A stretch of DNA of 64,000 nt from JAOPZW01 sp963789015 (GTDB taxonomy: Bacteria; Actinomycetota; Thermoleophilia; Solirubrobacterales; Solirubrobacteraceae): the NCBI GenBank assembly GCA_963789015.1, contig CAWBIU010000003.1, forward strand, positions 124,001 through 188,000. Reading direction: 5' to 3'. How positions within the stretch are numbered: position 1 is the stretch's first letter; each line of letters begins with the position of its first letter. The position numbers and the translations under genes were made by a program. The notes under the pieces are model-generated. The model was not told where the DNA came from. It worked only from the letters and a program-made list of their open reading frames with translations, and did no database searches. Below are positions 24,362 through 33,232 of the stretch, one piece after another.

Positions 24362-26764
24362 GTGCGACCTCCGCGTTCGGCGAGCTCGATGACGCGCTGC
24401 GGCGTGAGCGGCAGCGCCGTGGCCTCGGCCCCGAGCGCGTCGGAGACCGCGTTGGCGATGGCGGCGCCGGCCGCGGCGTCCCGCCCTCGCCCGCGCCCTT
24501 CGACGCCGAGCGGGTTCAGCGGCGAGGGCGCGTCCTCGGTGACGAGGACCTCGACCGCGCGGCGCCTCGGCGGCGGTCGGGAGCAGGTAGTCCATGAACG
24601 AGCCGGCGACGAGCTGGCCCTCGGCGTCGTAGGCCAGCTCCTCGAGCAGCGCGCCGCCGAGGCCCTGCGACGAGCGCCGCCGACGATCTGGCCCTCGATC
24701 GAGCATCGGGTTGACGGCGCGGCCGACGTCGTAGGCGATCGCGTAGCGGTGGACGCGCACGCCGCCCGTCTCGAGATCGACCTCGACGGCGACGCAGTGC
24801 AGCCCGTAGGGAAAGCTCATGTCCTCGCGAGCTGAAGTACGCCTCGTCGCTCAGCCCGGGCTCGGCGCCGCGGCCGAGCGCGTTCGCCGGCGCGCGCCGC
24901 CTGGGCGAGCTCGCGCCAGCGAGACCGCGGCGTCCGGGCGAGCCGCGCACGACGACGCGGTCGCCCTCGATCTCGAGGTCGCCCGGCGACGCCTCGAGCG
25001 TGCTCGCCGGCCGCCGCGAGGATCCGCCGGCGCAGCGTCGGTCGCGGCGCGGCGCACCGCGCTGCCGGCGAGCGCGGTGGCGCGGCTGCCGAACGAGCCC
25101 ATGCCGTCGGGGACGTGCGCCGTGTCGCCGTGGCTCGACGCGTGACGTCGTCGTAGCGCGACGCCGAGGCGCGTCGGCGCAGACCTGCGCGAGCACGGTC
25201 TCGCACGCCCTGCCCGACGCGAGGCGGCGCCGCGTGCGACGACGGCCCGGCCCGTGCTCGTCGACAGGCCGACCCGCGCGCACTCCCAGCTGGCCGATGC
25301 CGCTCTTCTCGACGAAGAAGCGCGACGCCGATCCCGCGGGCGCGGTCGCGGGCCCGGCGTCCGCGGCGCGCCAGCGCGCGCATGCGCTCGTAGTCGAAGC
25401 GCTCGAGGCCGCGGTCCGAGCAGCGCGGGTAGTCGCCGCTGTCGTAGACGACCGGGTGCCCGTCGGTGTGCGTGCCCGTCGTGTAGGGCATGTCGGCGGC
25501 GGCGACGAGGTTGCTGCCGGCGCAGGTCGACGCGGGTCGCAGCCGCAGCCGGCGCGCGGCGAGGTCGATGAGCCGCTCGCGGGCGAGCGTTCGCCTCGTA
25601 GCGGCCGGGGGCGCGGTAGGTCCCGGCCGGCGTCTTGTTCGTGACGACGTGGCTGACCGCGCAGCGGTAGGCGCCGCCAGCGGTAGGGCCCGGGAAGCAG
25701 CCCCGCCGGTCATGCCCGGGACGACCGTGCCGTGCGTGCGCACGTACGCGCCGGTGTCGTTCGACAGCGCGTCGCGCAGCGCCAGGAACGTGCCGTCGGC
25801 GGCGCAGCGCGATGGCGATCTCGTGAGTCTGCTCGCGCGAGTGGTTCGTCGCGCGCAGGTGCTCCTCGCGGTCCTCGGTCCAGCCCACCGGCCGCCCGAG
25901 GCGCGATCGCGCACGAACGGGATCAGGAAGTCCTCGGGGTAGAACTCGCCGCGCGCGCCGAAGCCGCCGCCGACGTGCGAGCTCGATCAGGCGGATGCGC
26001 TCCTCGCGGCCAGCCGAGCATGCCGGCGAGGATGCGCCGGTTGATGTGCGGCGACCTTCGCCGCGCCCCACACCGTCAGCTCGCCGGTGGCGGCGTCGAG
26101 CTCGGCCACGAGGCCGCGCGTCTCCATCGGCACGGCGGCGTGGCGCTGCGCAGCGGATCGTCGCCGCGACGACCATCGTCGGCCTCGCGCGAATGCCGCC
26201 GTCGACGTCGCCGATGCTCGACCGTGAACTCGCGCGGCGATGTTGGTGTCCGCGTCGCGGGTGCAGGACCGGCGCCGGCGCCGTCGGCCGCGGCGGCGGC
26301 CGTCGAGCGATCGGCGTCGAGCGGCTCGTAGGTCGACCTCGATCCGCTCGGCGGCGTCCTCGGCCAGGTAGCGCGAGTCGGCGACCACGACCGCGACCGG
26401 CTCGCCCGAGTAGCGCACGACGTCGCGCGCGAGCGGGCGCTGCAGGAAGCGCTCCATGCCCGGGCCGCGGGAACATCCGCATCGGGATCGCCGGGCCGCC
26501 GGCGGGCAGGTCGCCGGCGGTGATCACGCGCGACCACGCCGGGAGCGCCCGCGCCGCGGCCGCGTCGATGCGCGGCGATGCGCGCGTGCGCGTGCGGGCT
26601 GCGCAGGATCGTGGCGTGGACCATCCCGGGGCGGTGCGACGTCGTCGACGAACGCGGGCGGACCCGGTGAGCAGCGGCCGGTCCTCCTTGCGCAGGACCG
26701 AGCGCCCGACGACCCGCTCGGCGCCGGTCGCCCGCTCGAGGGTCGCGCTGGTCACGCGGGCCAT
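24358..26764 (-). pseudogene. Mo-hydroxylase large subunit, heavily frameshifted (trio C)
   Basis: The N-terminus is clean (MARVTSATLERATGAERV to RPLLTG), then indels begin at about 26653, 26630 and 26570 and recur every several tens of nt to the C-terminus. Recognisable pieces include RDVVRYSGEPVAVVVAD, the TNKTPAGTYRAPGRYEA-type active loop near 25620, and the KGAGEGG glutamate region near 24510 with one extra G. Repaired, it would be about 790 residues and closest in active loop to copy A. Most checked indels are single-base insertions. Start ATG 26764 or GTG 26767. Confidence 0.78.
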
Positions 26765-26772
26765 CACGGCCG

Positions 26773-26802
26773 ATCGTATTACGTAGCAGGAACCGCAGGC
26801 AA
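26773..26802 (-). promoter_or_regulatory. promoter with GTAATAC motif, upstream of trio C
   Basis: On the minus strand TTGCCT (26802-26797) and TACGAT (26778-26773) are separated by 18 nt, a good -35/-10 pair. The -10 ends 5 nt before GTG 26767 and 8 nt before ATG 26764, with no Shine-Dalgarno sequence, so the mRNA is probably leaderless. The palindrome GTAATAC (26782-26776) overlaps the -10, an ideal place for a repressor. Confidence 0.55.
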
Positions 26803-26805
26803 CCG

Positions 26806-27993
26806 TCAGCGCCGCAGGCCGCCGGCCAGGCGGAACGCGGCGTGGGCGAGCAGCCGGTGGCGCGGGGTGCGCCAGCAGCGCAGCGAGTGGTGGCCCTCGT
26901 GCATCAGGCAGATGTTGCACGACGTGCAGTCGACGCGCCCGGTCCGTCCGGCCGCGAGCTGGGCGACGAGGTCGGGCTCGCGGATGAGCGGGCGCGCCAT
27001 GGCCACGAAGTCGGCGTCGCCGGCGGCCAGGACGGACTCCATCGTCGCGGTCGTGCGCATCCCGCCGACGGCGACGATCGTCGTGTCGACCTGCGCGCGC
27101 AGCGCCCGCGCCCACGGGACGAAGTAGGCCTCGGCGGCCGGCTCGGCGTTGAGGCGGTGGAGGAGCAGGTCCTCGAGCGCGCGCCTGCGGTCGACGGCCA
27201 CGTACTGGCGCGCCGAGTCGGTGGCCAGCCGCATGATCCCGCACGAGACCTCGATCCCGTCCAGGCCCGCCTCGACGAGGCGCCCGGCGCGGCGCACGGA
27301 CTCCTCGAGCGTCAGCCCGCCGGGCACGGCGTCGACCATCCCGAGCTTGAGCGTCACCGGCAGGTCCGGGCCGGTGGCGGCGCGCACGGCCCGCACGACC
27401 TCGAGCGCGAAGCGGTCGCGCGCCTCGGGCGAGCCGCCCCAGGCGTCGGTGCGACGGTTGGCCACCGGCGAGGAGAACTCGCTGATCAGGTAGCCGTTGG
27501 CGGCATGCAGGTGGATGCCGTCGAAGCCGGCCGCGACGGCGCGCCGGGCGCCCGCGGCGAACGCCTCGATCGCCTCGGCGATCTCGTCCTCCCCGGCGTC
27601 GCGGACCTCGCGCCCGGTGAGCGCGTTGGGGACGGCGGAGGGCGCCAGCGGCTCGCCCGCCTGGACGCGCGACTGGCTGCCCGCGTGGGCGAGCTGGGCG
27701 AAGATCGGCGCGCCGTGGCGGTGCACGGCGTCGGTCACCGAGCGCAGCCCGTCGATCAGCCCGTCGTGGTGGATCCCGGTCTGGCGCCGCGCGTACTGCC
27801 CGCGCCCGGCGCAGTACAGGTGACCGGTGAAGAGCAGGCCGACGCCGTTGCGCGCGAGCGTCTCGTAGAGGTCGACGTACTGCGGCGTGACCGCGCCCGC
27901 CTCGGTCGCCATCGTCTCCGACGTCCCGGCGCGGACGATCCGGTTGCGGGTCTCGAGCGTCCCGACGCGCCCGGTCTCGAAGAGCCGGCTCAC
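26806..27993 (-). CDS. old yellow enzyme-family FMN oxidoreductase
   Basis: A 395-residue TIM-barrel flavoprotein (Oxidored_FMN). Features: RNRIVRAGTSETMA at the N-terminus, FAQLAHAGSQSR, DGIHLHAANGYLISEFSSPVANRRTDAWGG (substrate His and FMN site, read in segments), and VAMARPLIREP phosphate loop. The C-terminus holds CTSCNICLMHEGHHSLRC, a Cys-rich motif similar to the 4Fe-4S site of dienoyl-CoA reductase relatives. It reduces C=C bonds next to electron-withdrawing groups, possibly the hydroxylated ring. GTG 27993 overlaps the stop of the large subunit copy D by 4 nt. Confidence 0.9.
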   Translation of the reverse strand: MSRLFETGRVGTLETRNRIVRAGTSETMATEAGAVTPQYVDLYETLARNGVGLLFTGHLYCAGRGQYARRQTGIHHDGLIDGLRSVTDAVHRHGAPIFAQLAHAGSQSRVQAGEPLAPSAVPNALTGREVRDAGEDEIAEAIEAFAAGARRAVAAGFDGIHLHAANGYLISEFSSPVANRRTDAWGGSPEARDRFALEVVRAVRAATGPDLPVTLKLGMVDAVPGGLTLEESVRRAGRLVEAGLDGIEVSCGIMRLATDSARQYVAVDRRRALEDLLLHRLNAEPAAEAYFVPWARALRAQVDTTIVAVGGMRTTATMESVLAAGDADFVAMARPLIREPDLVAQLAAGRTGRVDCTSCNICLMHEGHHSLRCWRTPRHRLLAHAAFRLAGGLRR

Positions 27994-30353
27994 CCGCCCG
28001 CGGCCCTCCGCGCGGCCGCCGCGGCGACGCGCTCGGGCGTCAGCGGCAGCGTGTTGAACTCGGTCCCGAGCGCGTCGGAGACGGCGTTGGCCAGCGCGCC
28101 CGGGGGCGCGAGCGTGCCGCCCTCGCCGACGCCCTTGACGCCGTTGGGCGAGCCCGGGGCCGGGATCGCGAGATGCCCGATGTCGAGGTGGGGCATGTCG
28201 CTCGCGGTGGGGACGAGGTAGTCCATCAGCGACGCGGTGAGCAGCTGGCCGTCGGCGTCGTAGACGACCGACTCGAGCAGCGTCCCGCCGATCCCCTGGG
28301 CGACGGCGCCGTGGATCTGGCCCTCGACGATGGTCGGGTTGATGACCGTGCCGCAGTCCTCGACGATCACGTAGCGGGTGACGGCGATCGCGCCGGTCTC
28401 CGCGTCGACCTCGACCTCGCAGGCATGTGTCGCGTACGGGTAGGCGATGGCGGGCGGGTCGAACGTCGCGCTGACGCGGTAGCGCGTGGCGTCGGCGGCC
28501 GCCGCGACGATCTCGGCGACGGGCACGCGGCTGGCCGGCGAGCCGGCCACGCGGACCTCGCCGCCGACGATCTCGAGGTCGCCCGGGTCGGCCTCGAGCC
28601 GCTCGCCGGCGTCCTCGCGCAGGCGCCGGCGCAGCTCGGCGCACGCGTCGCGGATCGCGCCGCCGCCGGCGATCGCCGTGCGGCTGGCGAAGGCTCCGGT
28701 GCCGTGCAGGTCGCCGACCGCGGTGTCGGCGCGCGCGACGGCGACGTCCGCGAGGTCGATGCCGAGCTCGTCGGCGGTCATCTGGGCGAACGTCGTCTCG
28801 ACGCCCTGGCCGATGGCCGGCAGCGTGGTCCAGACGGTCGCGCGGGCACGGTCGTCGAGGACGACGTGGGCCGCGTCGTAGCCGGCGATCCCGACCATGC
28901 CGCGCCCGGTGAAGACGCGCGAGTTGATGCCGGTGTACTCGACGTAGCAGGACAGCCCGAGGCCGAGCAGACGGCCGTCGGCGCGCGCCGCCGCCTGGCG
29001 CTCGGGGAAGCCCGCGTAGCCGATCGCCTCCAGGACGCGCTCGAGCGCCTCGTGGTAGTCGCCGCTGTCGTAGTGCTGGTTGGTCACCGTGACGTAGGGC
29101 AGCTCCGACGCGGGGATGAGGTTGCGCCGGCGGATATCGGCACGGTCGAGCCCGAGCTCGCCGGCGAGCAGGTCCATGAGCCGCTCGTGGATGAAGGCCG
29201 ACACGGGCAGGCCGACGCCGCGGTAGGCGCCCTCGGGGCACTTGTTGGTGGCCACCGAGCGGCTGCGCACCCGGTAGTCGCGCAGGCGGTAGGGCCCGGG
29301 GATCATGGCGGGCGTCCCGAGCGCCTCCAGGATGTGGCCGTGGGGGTAGACGCCGTAGGCGCCGACGTCGCAGACGACGTCGGCCTCGATGGCCAGCAGC
29401 CGGCCGTCGGCGTCGGCGCCCGCGCGCACCCACACGCGCTGGTCGCGCGCGTGGGAGGAGGCGAGCAGGTTCTCGGCGCGGTCCTCGGTCCAGCGCACCG
29501 GGCGCCCGAGCCGGCGCGCGAGCCAGGCGACGAGGATCTCCTCGGGGTAGGCGTGCGCCTTCTGCCCGAAGCCGCCGCCGACGTCGGGGGTGATGACACG
29601 CACCGTCCCCGGCTCGAGGCCGAGCAGATCTTCGGTCGTGCGCGCGAGCTTGTGCGGCGCCTGGGTCGACGACCACACGGTGAGGCCGTCGCCCTCGGGC
29701 GCGGCGACGACGCCGCGCGGCTCGATCGGCGCCGCCGAGTAGCGCGGGTTGACGAACGTGCGCTCGACGACCGCGGCCGCCCGCGCGAAGGCGGCGTCGA
29801 CGTCGCCGGCCTCCAGGCGCGAGTCGTAGAGGACGTTGCCCGGATAGCCGTCGACGACCGGCGCGCCGTCGGCCAGCGCCGCCTCCGTCCCCGCCACCGG
29901 CGCGAGCGGCTCGAGGTCGAGGACGATCAGCTCGCACGCGTCCTCGGCCGCATACGGGTCGGCGGCGACCACCGCGGCGACGGCCTCGCCCGCGAAGCGC
30001 ACGACGTCGGCCAGCAGCGGGCGGGGCGTGGGAACGGCCTCGGGGTTGTGGAGCGGCGGCAGCAGCGGGCCGATGTCGACGTCGGCCGCCGTGATCACCG
30101 TGGTGACGCCCGGCGCGGCCGCCGCGGCCGCGGTGTCGGCGGAGCGCAGCCGCGCGTGGGCGGCCGGGCTGCGCAGGAAGGCGACGTGCAGCGCGCCGCT
30201 GACCGGGACGTCGTCGAGGAACTCGGCCGTGCCCGTGAGCAGCCGGCGGTCCTCGCGGCGCGGGACCGCCTGCCCGATGGCCGGAGCCGGGCCCTGGACC
30301 TCGTCGATCGACGCGCGGGCGTCCGTCCGCAAAGCGCGTCGATGGTAATACAT
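27990..30353 (-). CDS. xanthine dehydrogenase-family molybdopterin-binding large subunit (copy D)
   Basis: Up to 787 residues. Motifs: AIGQAVPRREDRRLLTG (start of domain), VITPDVGGGFGQKAHAYPEE, TNKCPEGAYRGVGLPVSAF active loop, AIGQGVETTFAQMTADELG and VKGVGEGGTLAPPG with the active-site Glu. The loop GAYRGVGL differs from copies A, B and C, so a distinct substrate is likely. No small or FAD gene lies next to it. The start is unclear: ATG 30353 (MYYHRR) lies inside the shared GTAwTAC motif, while TTG 30332, 9 nt after a TACCAT -10, is a possible leaderless start. Confidence 0.9.
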   Translation of the reverse strand: MYYHRRALRTDARASIDEVQGPAPAIGQAVPRREDRRLLTGTAEFLDDVPVSGALHVAFLRSPAAHARLRSADTAAAAAAPGVTTVITAADVDIGPLLPPLHNPEAVPTPRPLLADVVRFAGEAVAAVVAADPYAAEDACELIVLDLEPLAPVAGTEAALADGAPVVDGYPGNVLYDSRLEAGDVDAAFARAAAVVERTFVNPRYSAAPIEPRGVVAAPEGDGLTVWSSTQAPHKLARTTEDLLGLEPGTVRVITPDVGGGFGQKAHAYPEEILVAWLARRLGRPVRWTEDRAENLLASSHARDQRVWVRAGADADGRLLAIEADVVCDVGAYGVYPHGHILEALGTPAMIPGPYRLRDYRVRSRSVATNKCPEGAYRGVGLPVSAFIHERLMDLLAGELGLDRADIRRRNLIPASELPYVTVTNQHYDSGDYHEALERVLEAIGYAGFPERQAAARADGRLLGLGLSCYVEYTGINSRVFTGRGMVGIAGYDAAHVVLDDRARATVWTTLPAIGQGVETTFAQMTADELGIDLADVAVARADTAVGDLHGTGAFASRTAIAGGGAIRDACAELRRRLREDAGERLEADPGDLEIVGGEVRVAGSPASRVPVAEIVAAAADATRYRVSATFDPPAIAYPYATHACEVEVDAETGAIAVTRYVIVEDCGTVINPTIVEGQIHGAVAQGIGGTLLESVVYDADGQLLTASLMDYLVPTASDMPHLDIGHLAIPAPGSPNGVKGVGEGGTLAPPGALANAVSDALGTEFNTLPLTPERVAAAAARRAAGG
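30342..30351 (-). promoter_or_regulatory. GTAwTAC motif between copy D and the RHH gene
   Basis: On the minus strand ATGTATTACCATCGACG contains GTATTAC (30351-30345). A 22-nt stretch here, TGCGCA(T)ATGTATTAC(C)ATCGAC, matches the site at 43966-43987 with one insertion and one substitution. It sits in the divergent gap before a ribbon-helix-helix gene, so it could serve both directions. Confidence 0.5.
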
Positions 30354-30379
30354 ATGCGCACAGAGCCGGGCGTCGTGCT

Positions 30380-30385
30380 TAGGAT
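30380..30385 (+). promoter_or_regulatory. -10 element (TAGGAT) for the RHH/DUF1989 pair
   Basis: TAGGAT lies 6 nt before ATG 30392, with no Shine-Dalgarno sequence, giving a probable leaderless transcript. The GTAATAC site at 30345-30351 lies 28 nt upstream, near the expected -35 position. Confidence 0.5.
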
Positions 30386-30391
30386 GCTCGC

Positions 30392-30580
30392 ATGAGCGAT
30401 GCGCGACCCGTCACCCTCGAGATCAACCAGCAGCAGGCCCAGATGCTCGACCGCCTGATCGCGGACGGCGCCCACGGCTCGACCTACGGGGAGGTGCTGC
30501 GCAGCGGCTTCGTCGCCTTCTGCCGCGACCATCCCGAGCTCGGCGCGGCGGCGCCGGCACAGGCCGGGAGCCGGGAGTGA
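30392..30580 (+). CDS. ribbon-helix-helix (CopG-like) small regulator
   Basis: A 62-residue protein: beta strand RPVTLEINQQQAQML, then helices LDRLIADGAHGS and TYGEVLRSGFVAFCRDH. This is the size and pattern of a single ribbon-helix-helix domain, a dimeric DNA-binding fold that contacts operators with its N-terminal strands. Its stop (30578-30580) is 2 nt before the DUF1989 start, so the two are co-transcribed. It is a rival candidate to the GntR protein for recognising the adjacent GTAwTAC motif. Confidence 0.7.
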   Translation: MSDARPVTLEINQQQAQMLDRLIADGAHGSTYGEVLRSGFVAFCRDHPELGAAAPAQAGSRE

Positions 30581-30582
30581 CC

Positions 30583-31518
30583 ATGGCCGGGCGCGAGGTC
30601 CTCTTCGAGCACGTGATGGAGCCCGGGACGGGCAAGGCCGTCCCCGTCCTGCGCGGGCAGATCCTGCGCATCGAGCAGATCGGCAACGGCCAGTGCGCCG
30701 ACTTCAACGCCTTCAACCTGCACGACTACAAGGAGTTCTTCCACACCGGCCGCACGCGCCACCTCCACGGGCTGTTCCCCAAGGAGGGCGACATGCTGTG
30801 GTCGGCGCCGCCCCGCGAGCGGCCGATGTTCACGATCATCCGCGACACCGTCGGCACGAACGACATCCAGTACCCGCGCTGCACCGGCTTCCTCTACGAG
30901 TACCAGTACGGGTTCGACACGCACACCAACTGCCACGACATCCTCGCCGAGTCGATCCGCGAGTACGGGCTGACGCCGGACGACGTGCACGACTCGTTCA
31001 ACTTCTGGATGCACACCGGCGTCGACGACGAGGAGCGCCTCTACATCAAGCGGATGCTCGCCAAGCCCGGCGACCACGTCGAGCTGCTGGCGCACTTCGA
31101 CATCCTCGCCGTGCCCAACGTCTGCGGCGCGGACATCTTCAGCACCTCGAACTTCGAGCTCAAGCCGCTGAAGGTGCAGGTGCTGTCCTCGACGGAGGCC
31201 GACCGCGAGGCGTGGCTGCAGCCCGAGGGCCGCCAGTACCGCAACCAGCGCACGCCCGAGGACTTCATCATCAAGGACATCAAGGCCACGCGCGAGCTCG
31301 AGCAGGACGGCGCGTACACGCCGCAGTGGCCGAACTACCCGATCGTCAAGCAGGCCGTCGAGGTGCCGCTGGCCGCCGACGAGCACGCCATGATCGAGGC
31401 GCTGCGGCGCGACGGGGGCTTCGGCGAGGAGGACGGCGAGATCGTCCGGCACGCCTTCTTCAGCTGGTGGATCGAGAACTACATGCAGGGCCCGAAGCAC
31501 CAGCACGCGGGCGAGTGA
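30583..31518 (+). CDS. DUF1989 / urea carboxylase-associated family protein
   Basis: A 311-residue DUF1989 protein. Typical blocks are GNGQCADFNAFNLHDYKEFF, the Cys-containing HTNCHDILAE and NVCGADIFSTSNFE, and EVPLAADEHAMIEALR. Members encoded with urea/guanidine carboxylase include the carboxyguanidine deiminase subunits CgdA and CgdB. No urea carboxylase lies in this window, so the family link suggests C-N chemistry without fixing the substrate. ATG 30583 is preferred over GTG 30577 because GGGAG lies 5 nt upstream. Confidence 0.85.
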   Translation: MAGREVLFEHVMEPGTGKAVPVLRGQILRIEQIGNGQCADFNAFNLHDYKEFFHTGRTRHLHGLFPKEGDMLWSAPPRERPMFTIIRDTVGTNDIQYPRCTGFLYEYQYGFDTHTNCHDILAESIREYGLTPDDVHDSFNFWMHTGVDDEERLYIKRMLAKPGDHVELLAHFDILAVPNVCGADIFSTSNFELKPLKVQVLSSTEADREAWLQPEGRQYRNQRTPEDFIIKDIKATRELEQDGAYTPQWPNYPIVKQAVEVPLAADEHAMIEALRRDGGFGEEDGEIVRHAFFSWWIENYMQGPKHQHAGE

Positions 31519-31522
31519 GCCG

Positions 31523-32194
31523 TTAGGCGGTCACAGGGCGTCCTGCGCGCTCGCGCAGGACGCCGAGCGCCGTCTCGGCGCGGACGACCCAGCCGAACGA
31601 CGCGTCGATGACCGACAGCGCCGCGTCGTGCAGCTCGGCGCCGAGCATCGTGTCGACGCCCTCCTCGACCACGAACACGGCGAGGTCGCGCACCGAGGCG
31701 GCAACCGTCGTGGCCAGCACGCACGAGTTGGTGTTGACCCCCATGACGAGCAGGCTGTCGTGCCGGCCGGCCTGCAGGATCATCTCGAGGTCGGTGCCGA
31801 GCAGGCAGTCGTAGCGCTTCTTCGTGTCCACGATCGCGTCGCCGTCGCGGCCGATGCCGGGCATCAGCTCGAGACCGGGCAGCCATTCGAGGTTGTGCTC
31901 GGCGATCGCGGCGCGCGCGCTGTCGGGCCGGCCGGCCTGGAAGCGCCAGTAGGCGTTGCCGAGGATCTCCTCGCGGTTGCGGTAGGAGGTGATGACGTGG
32001 ATGACGGGAACGCCGAGCCCGCGCAGCTCGTCCAGCAGCGGCACGACGCGCTCGACGAGCGCCGCCGAGGCGTCGGCCGGGAGCGGGAGCGTCGCGACCT
32101 CGGGATCGAGGTGGCCGCGGTGCAGGTCGATGGTGACGACGGCCGGGCGCAGCGCCAGGTCGGTCAGGGCGTCACGGGCGTGGGCGGATTCCAT
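31523..32194 (-). CDS. isochorismatase-fold cysteine hydrolase
   Basis: A 223-residue cysteine hydrolase. The catalytic triad is Asp23 (VTIDLHRGHLD), Lys125/126 (VDTKKRYDCL) and Cys158 (GVNTNSCVLAT). Relatives hydrolyse N-carbamoyl compounds, biuret, nicotinamide, maleamate or ureidoacrylate. It resembles the hydrolase at 41369 in its TIDxHRGHLDP and NTNxCV motifs, so the two may act on related ureides. Start ATG 32194, 6 nt after a TAGAAT -10. It converges on the DUF1989 gene with a 4-nt gap. Confidence 0.9.
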   Translation of the reverse strand: MESAHARDALTDLALRPAVVTIDLHRGHLDPEVATLPLPADASAALVERVVPLLDELRGLGVPVIHVITSYRNREEILGNAYWRFQAGRPDSARAAIAEHNLEWLPGLELMPGIGRDGDAIVDTKKRYDCLLGTDLEMILQAGRHDSLLVMGVNTNSCVLATTVAASVRDLAVFVVEEGVDTMLGAELHDAALSVIDASFGWVVRAETALGVLRERAGRPVTA

Positions 32195-32200
32195 TCGCCG

Positions 32201-32206
32201 ATTCTA
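32201..32206 (-). promoter_or_regulatory. -10 element (TAGAAT), leaderless start
   Basis: TAGAAT on the minus strand matches TAnnnT and ends 6 nt before ATG 32194, with no Shine-Dalgarno sequence. It gives the cysteine hydrolase its own promoter inside the otherwise continuous minus-strand run. Confidence 0.5.
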
Positions 32207-32228
32207 GAGTTAGGTATGACCTGTGCGC

Positions 32229-32561
32229 TCACCCTGTCAGCAGGCGCAGGGCCGTGGCCGTGGCCACGCCGAGCAGCAGCGAGGCGAGCAGGCTGCGGCG
32301 CAGCAGCACGCAGGCGGCCGTCGTGACCACCGCGGCGTAGAGGTAGAGGTTCGACGCCGACAGGTCGGTGTCGCCGCCGGGCTGCAGGACGCCGGGGAAG
32401 ACGATCGCCGCGAAGGCTGCCGTCGGGATGCGGTCGAGGATGCGGTCGACGAGCGGCGGCAGCGGCCGGTCGCGCACGACGAAGAGGACCAGCGGCAGCC
32501 GCGTCAGGTACGTCGCGATCGACATGCCGGCGATCAGGATCAGCGCGGTCGACGTCGCCAT
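32229..32561 (-). CDS. azlD: AzlD-family branched-chain amino acid exporter subunit
   Basis: A 110-residue membrane protein with about four segments and the AzlD hallmarks: TYLTRLPLVLF near residue 20, then PLVDRILDRIPTAAFAAIVFPGVL. With AzlC it forms a two-component amino acid efflux system (AzlCD/LIV-E). The ATG at 32561 overlaps the end of azlC by 22 nt, the usual arrangement. In this catabolic context it may export an amino-acid-like by-product. Confidence 0.88.
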   Translation of the reverse strand: MATSTALILIAGMSIATYLTRLPLVLFVVRDRPLPPLVDRILDRIPTAAFAAIVFPGVLQPGGDTDLSASNLYLYAAVVTTAACVLLRRSLLASLLLGVATATALRLLTG

Positions 32562-33232
32562 GTCAGCGTGCCTCCGAGGGTCGATGCGACGACGATGGCG
32601 GCGATCGGGGCGAGGCCCGTCGGCAGCAGGTCCTGCCCCGCGACGCTGCCGATGCCCGCCACGAGCATCACGCCGACCCCGATCGCGTCGCGCACCCCGG
32701 CGACGAGGAAGGCGATGAAGATGGCGGGCGTGGCGAAGCCGAGCCCGAAGGCGACCGCCTCGGGGAGCGCGTCGCCGAGCAGGCTGCCGGCCACCGACGC
32801 GGGCACCCAGAAGCCGAACGAGACGATCATCGAGCCGAGCAGGTAGCGATCCAGGCGCCGGCGCTCCGGGTGCTCGGCCGCCTCGTGCAGCGTGACCGCG
32901 TAGGAGCCGTCGGCCAGGCCGTGGGCGAGCAGCGGCAGGCGCCGGCGCGGCGCGTCGCGCAGGTGCGGCGCCAGCGACGCGGCGAACAGCGTGTAGCGCA
33001 GGTTGGCGACGAGGACGGTGGCCACGATGGCGGGGATGCCGGCGCCCACGCCGAGCAGGCCGACGGCGAGGAACTGCGACGGCCCGGCGTACGTGATCAG
33101 CGACATGAGCCCCGCCATCCACCACGTCAGTCCCGCGACGTCGGCCACGTAGCCGAACGCGAGGCCGATGGGGACGAGCGCGAGGCCGAGCGCCAGCGAG
33201 TCACGGGCGCCGCGGGCGATCCCGTCGCTCAC
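32540..33232 (-). CDS. azlC: AzlC-family branched-chain amino acid exporter subunit
   Basis: A 230-residue polytopic protein: ARDSLALGLALVPIGLAFG, then ITYAGPSQFLAVGLL, VANLRYTLFAASLAPHLR and LLAHGLADGSYAV, all typical of AzlC. Partner of the AzlD gene just downstream. GTG 33232 overlaps the EamA stop by 4 nt, so the three exporter genes form one transcription unit. Confidence 0.9.
   Translation of the reverse strand: MSDGIARGARDSLALGLALVPIGLAFGYVADVAGLTWWMAGLMSLITYAGPSQFLAVGLLGVGAGIPAIVATVLVANLRYTLFAASLAPHLRDAPRRRLPLLAHGLADGSYAVTLHEAAEHPERRRLDRYLLGSMIVSFGFWVPASVAGSLLGDALPEAVAFGLGFATPAIFIAFLVAGVRDAIGVGVMLVAGIGSVAGQDLLPTGLAPIAAIVVASTLGGTLTWRRRPR

Noticed and set aside
28173..30395. 740-codon plus-strand open frame
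   Set aside because: Antisense shadow of large subunit copy D; long only because stops are rare in GC-rich DNA.
32212..32222. AGGT-ATG-ACCT short inverted repeat near the isochorismatase promoter
   Set aside because: Arms of only 4 bp and a different half-site order from the 35605 repeat; too weak to report.
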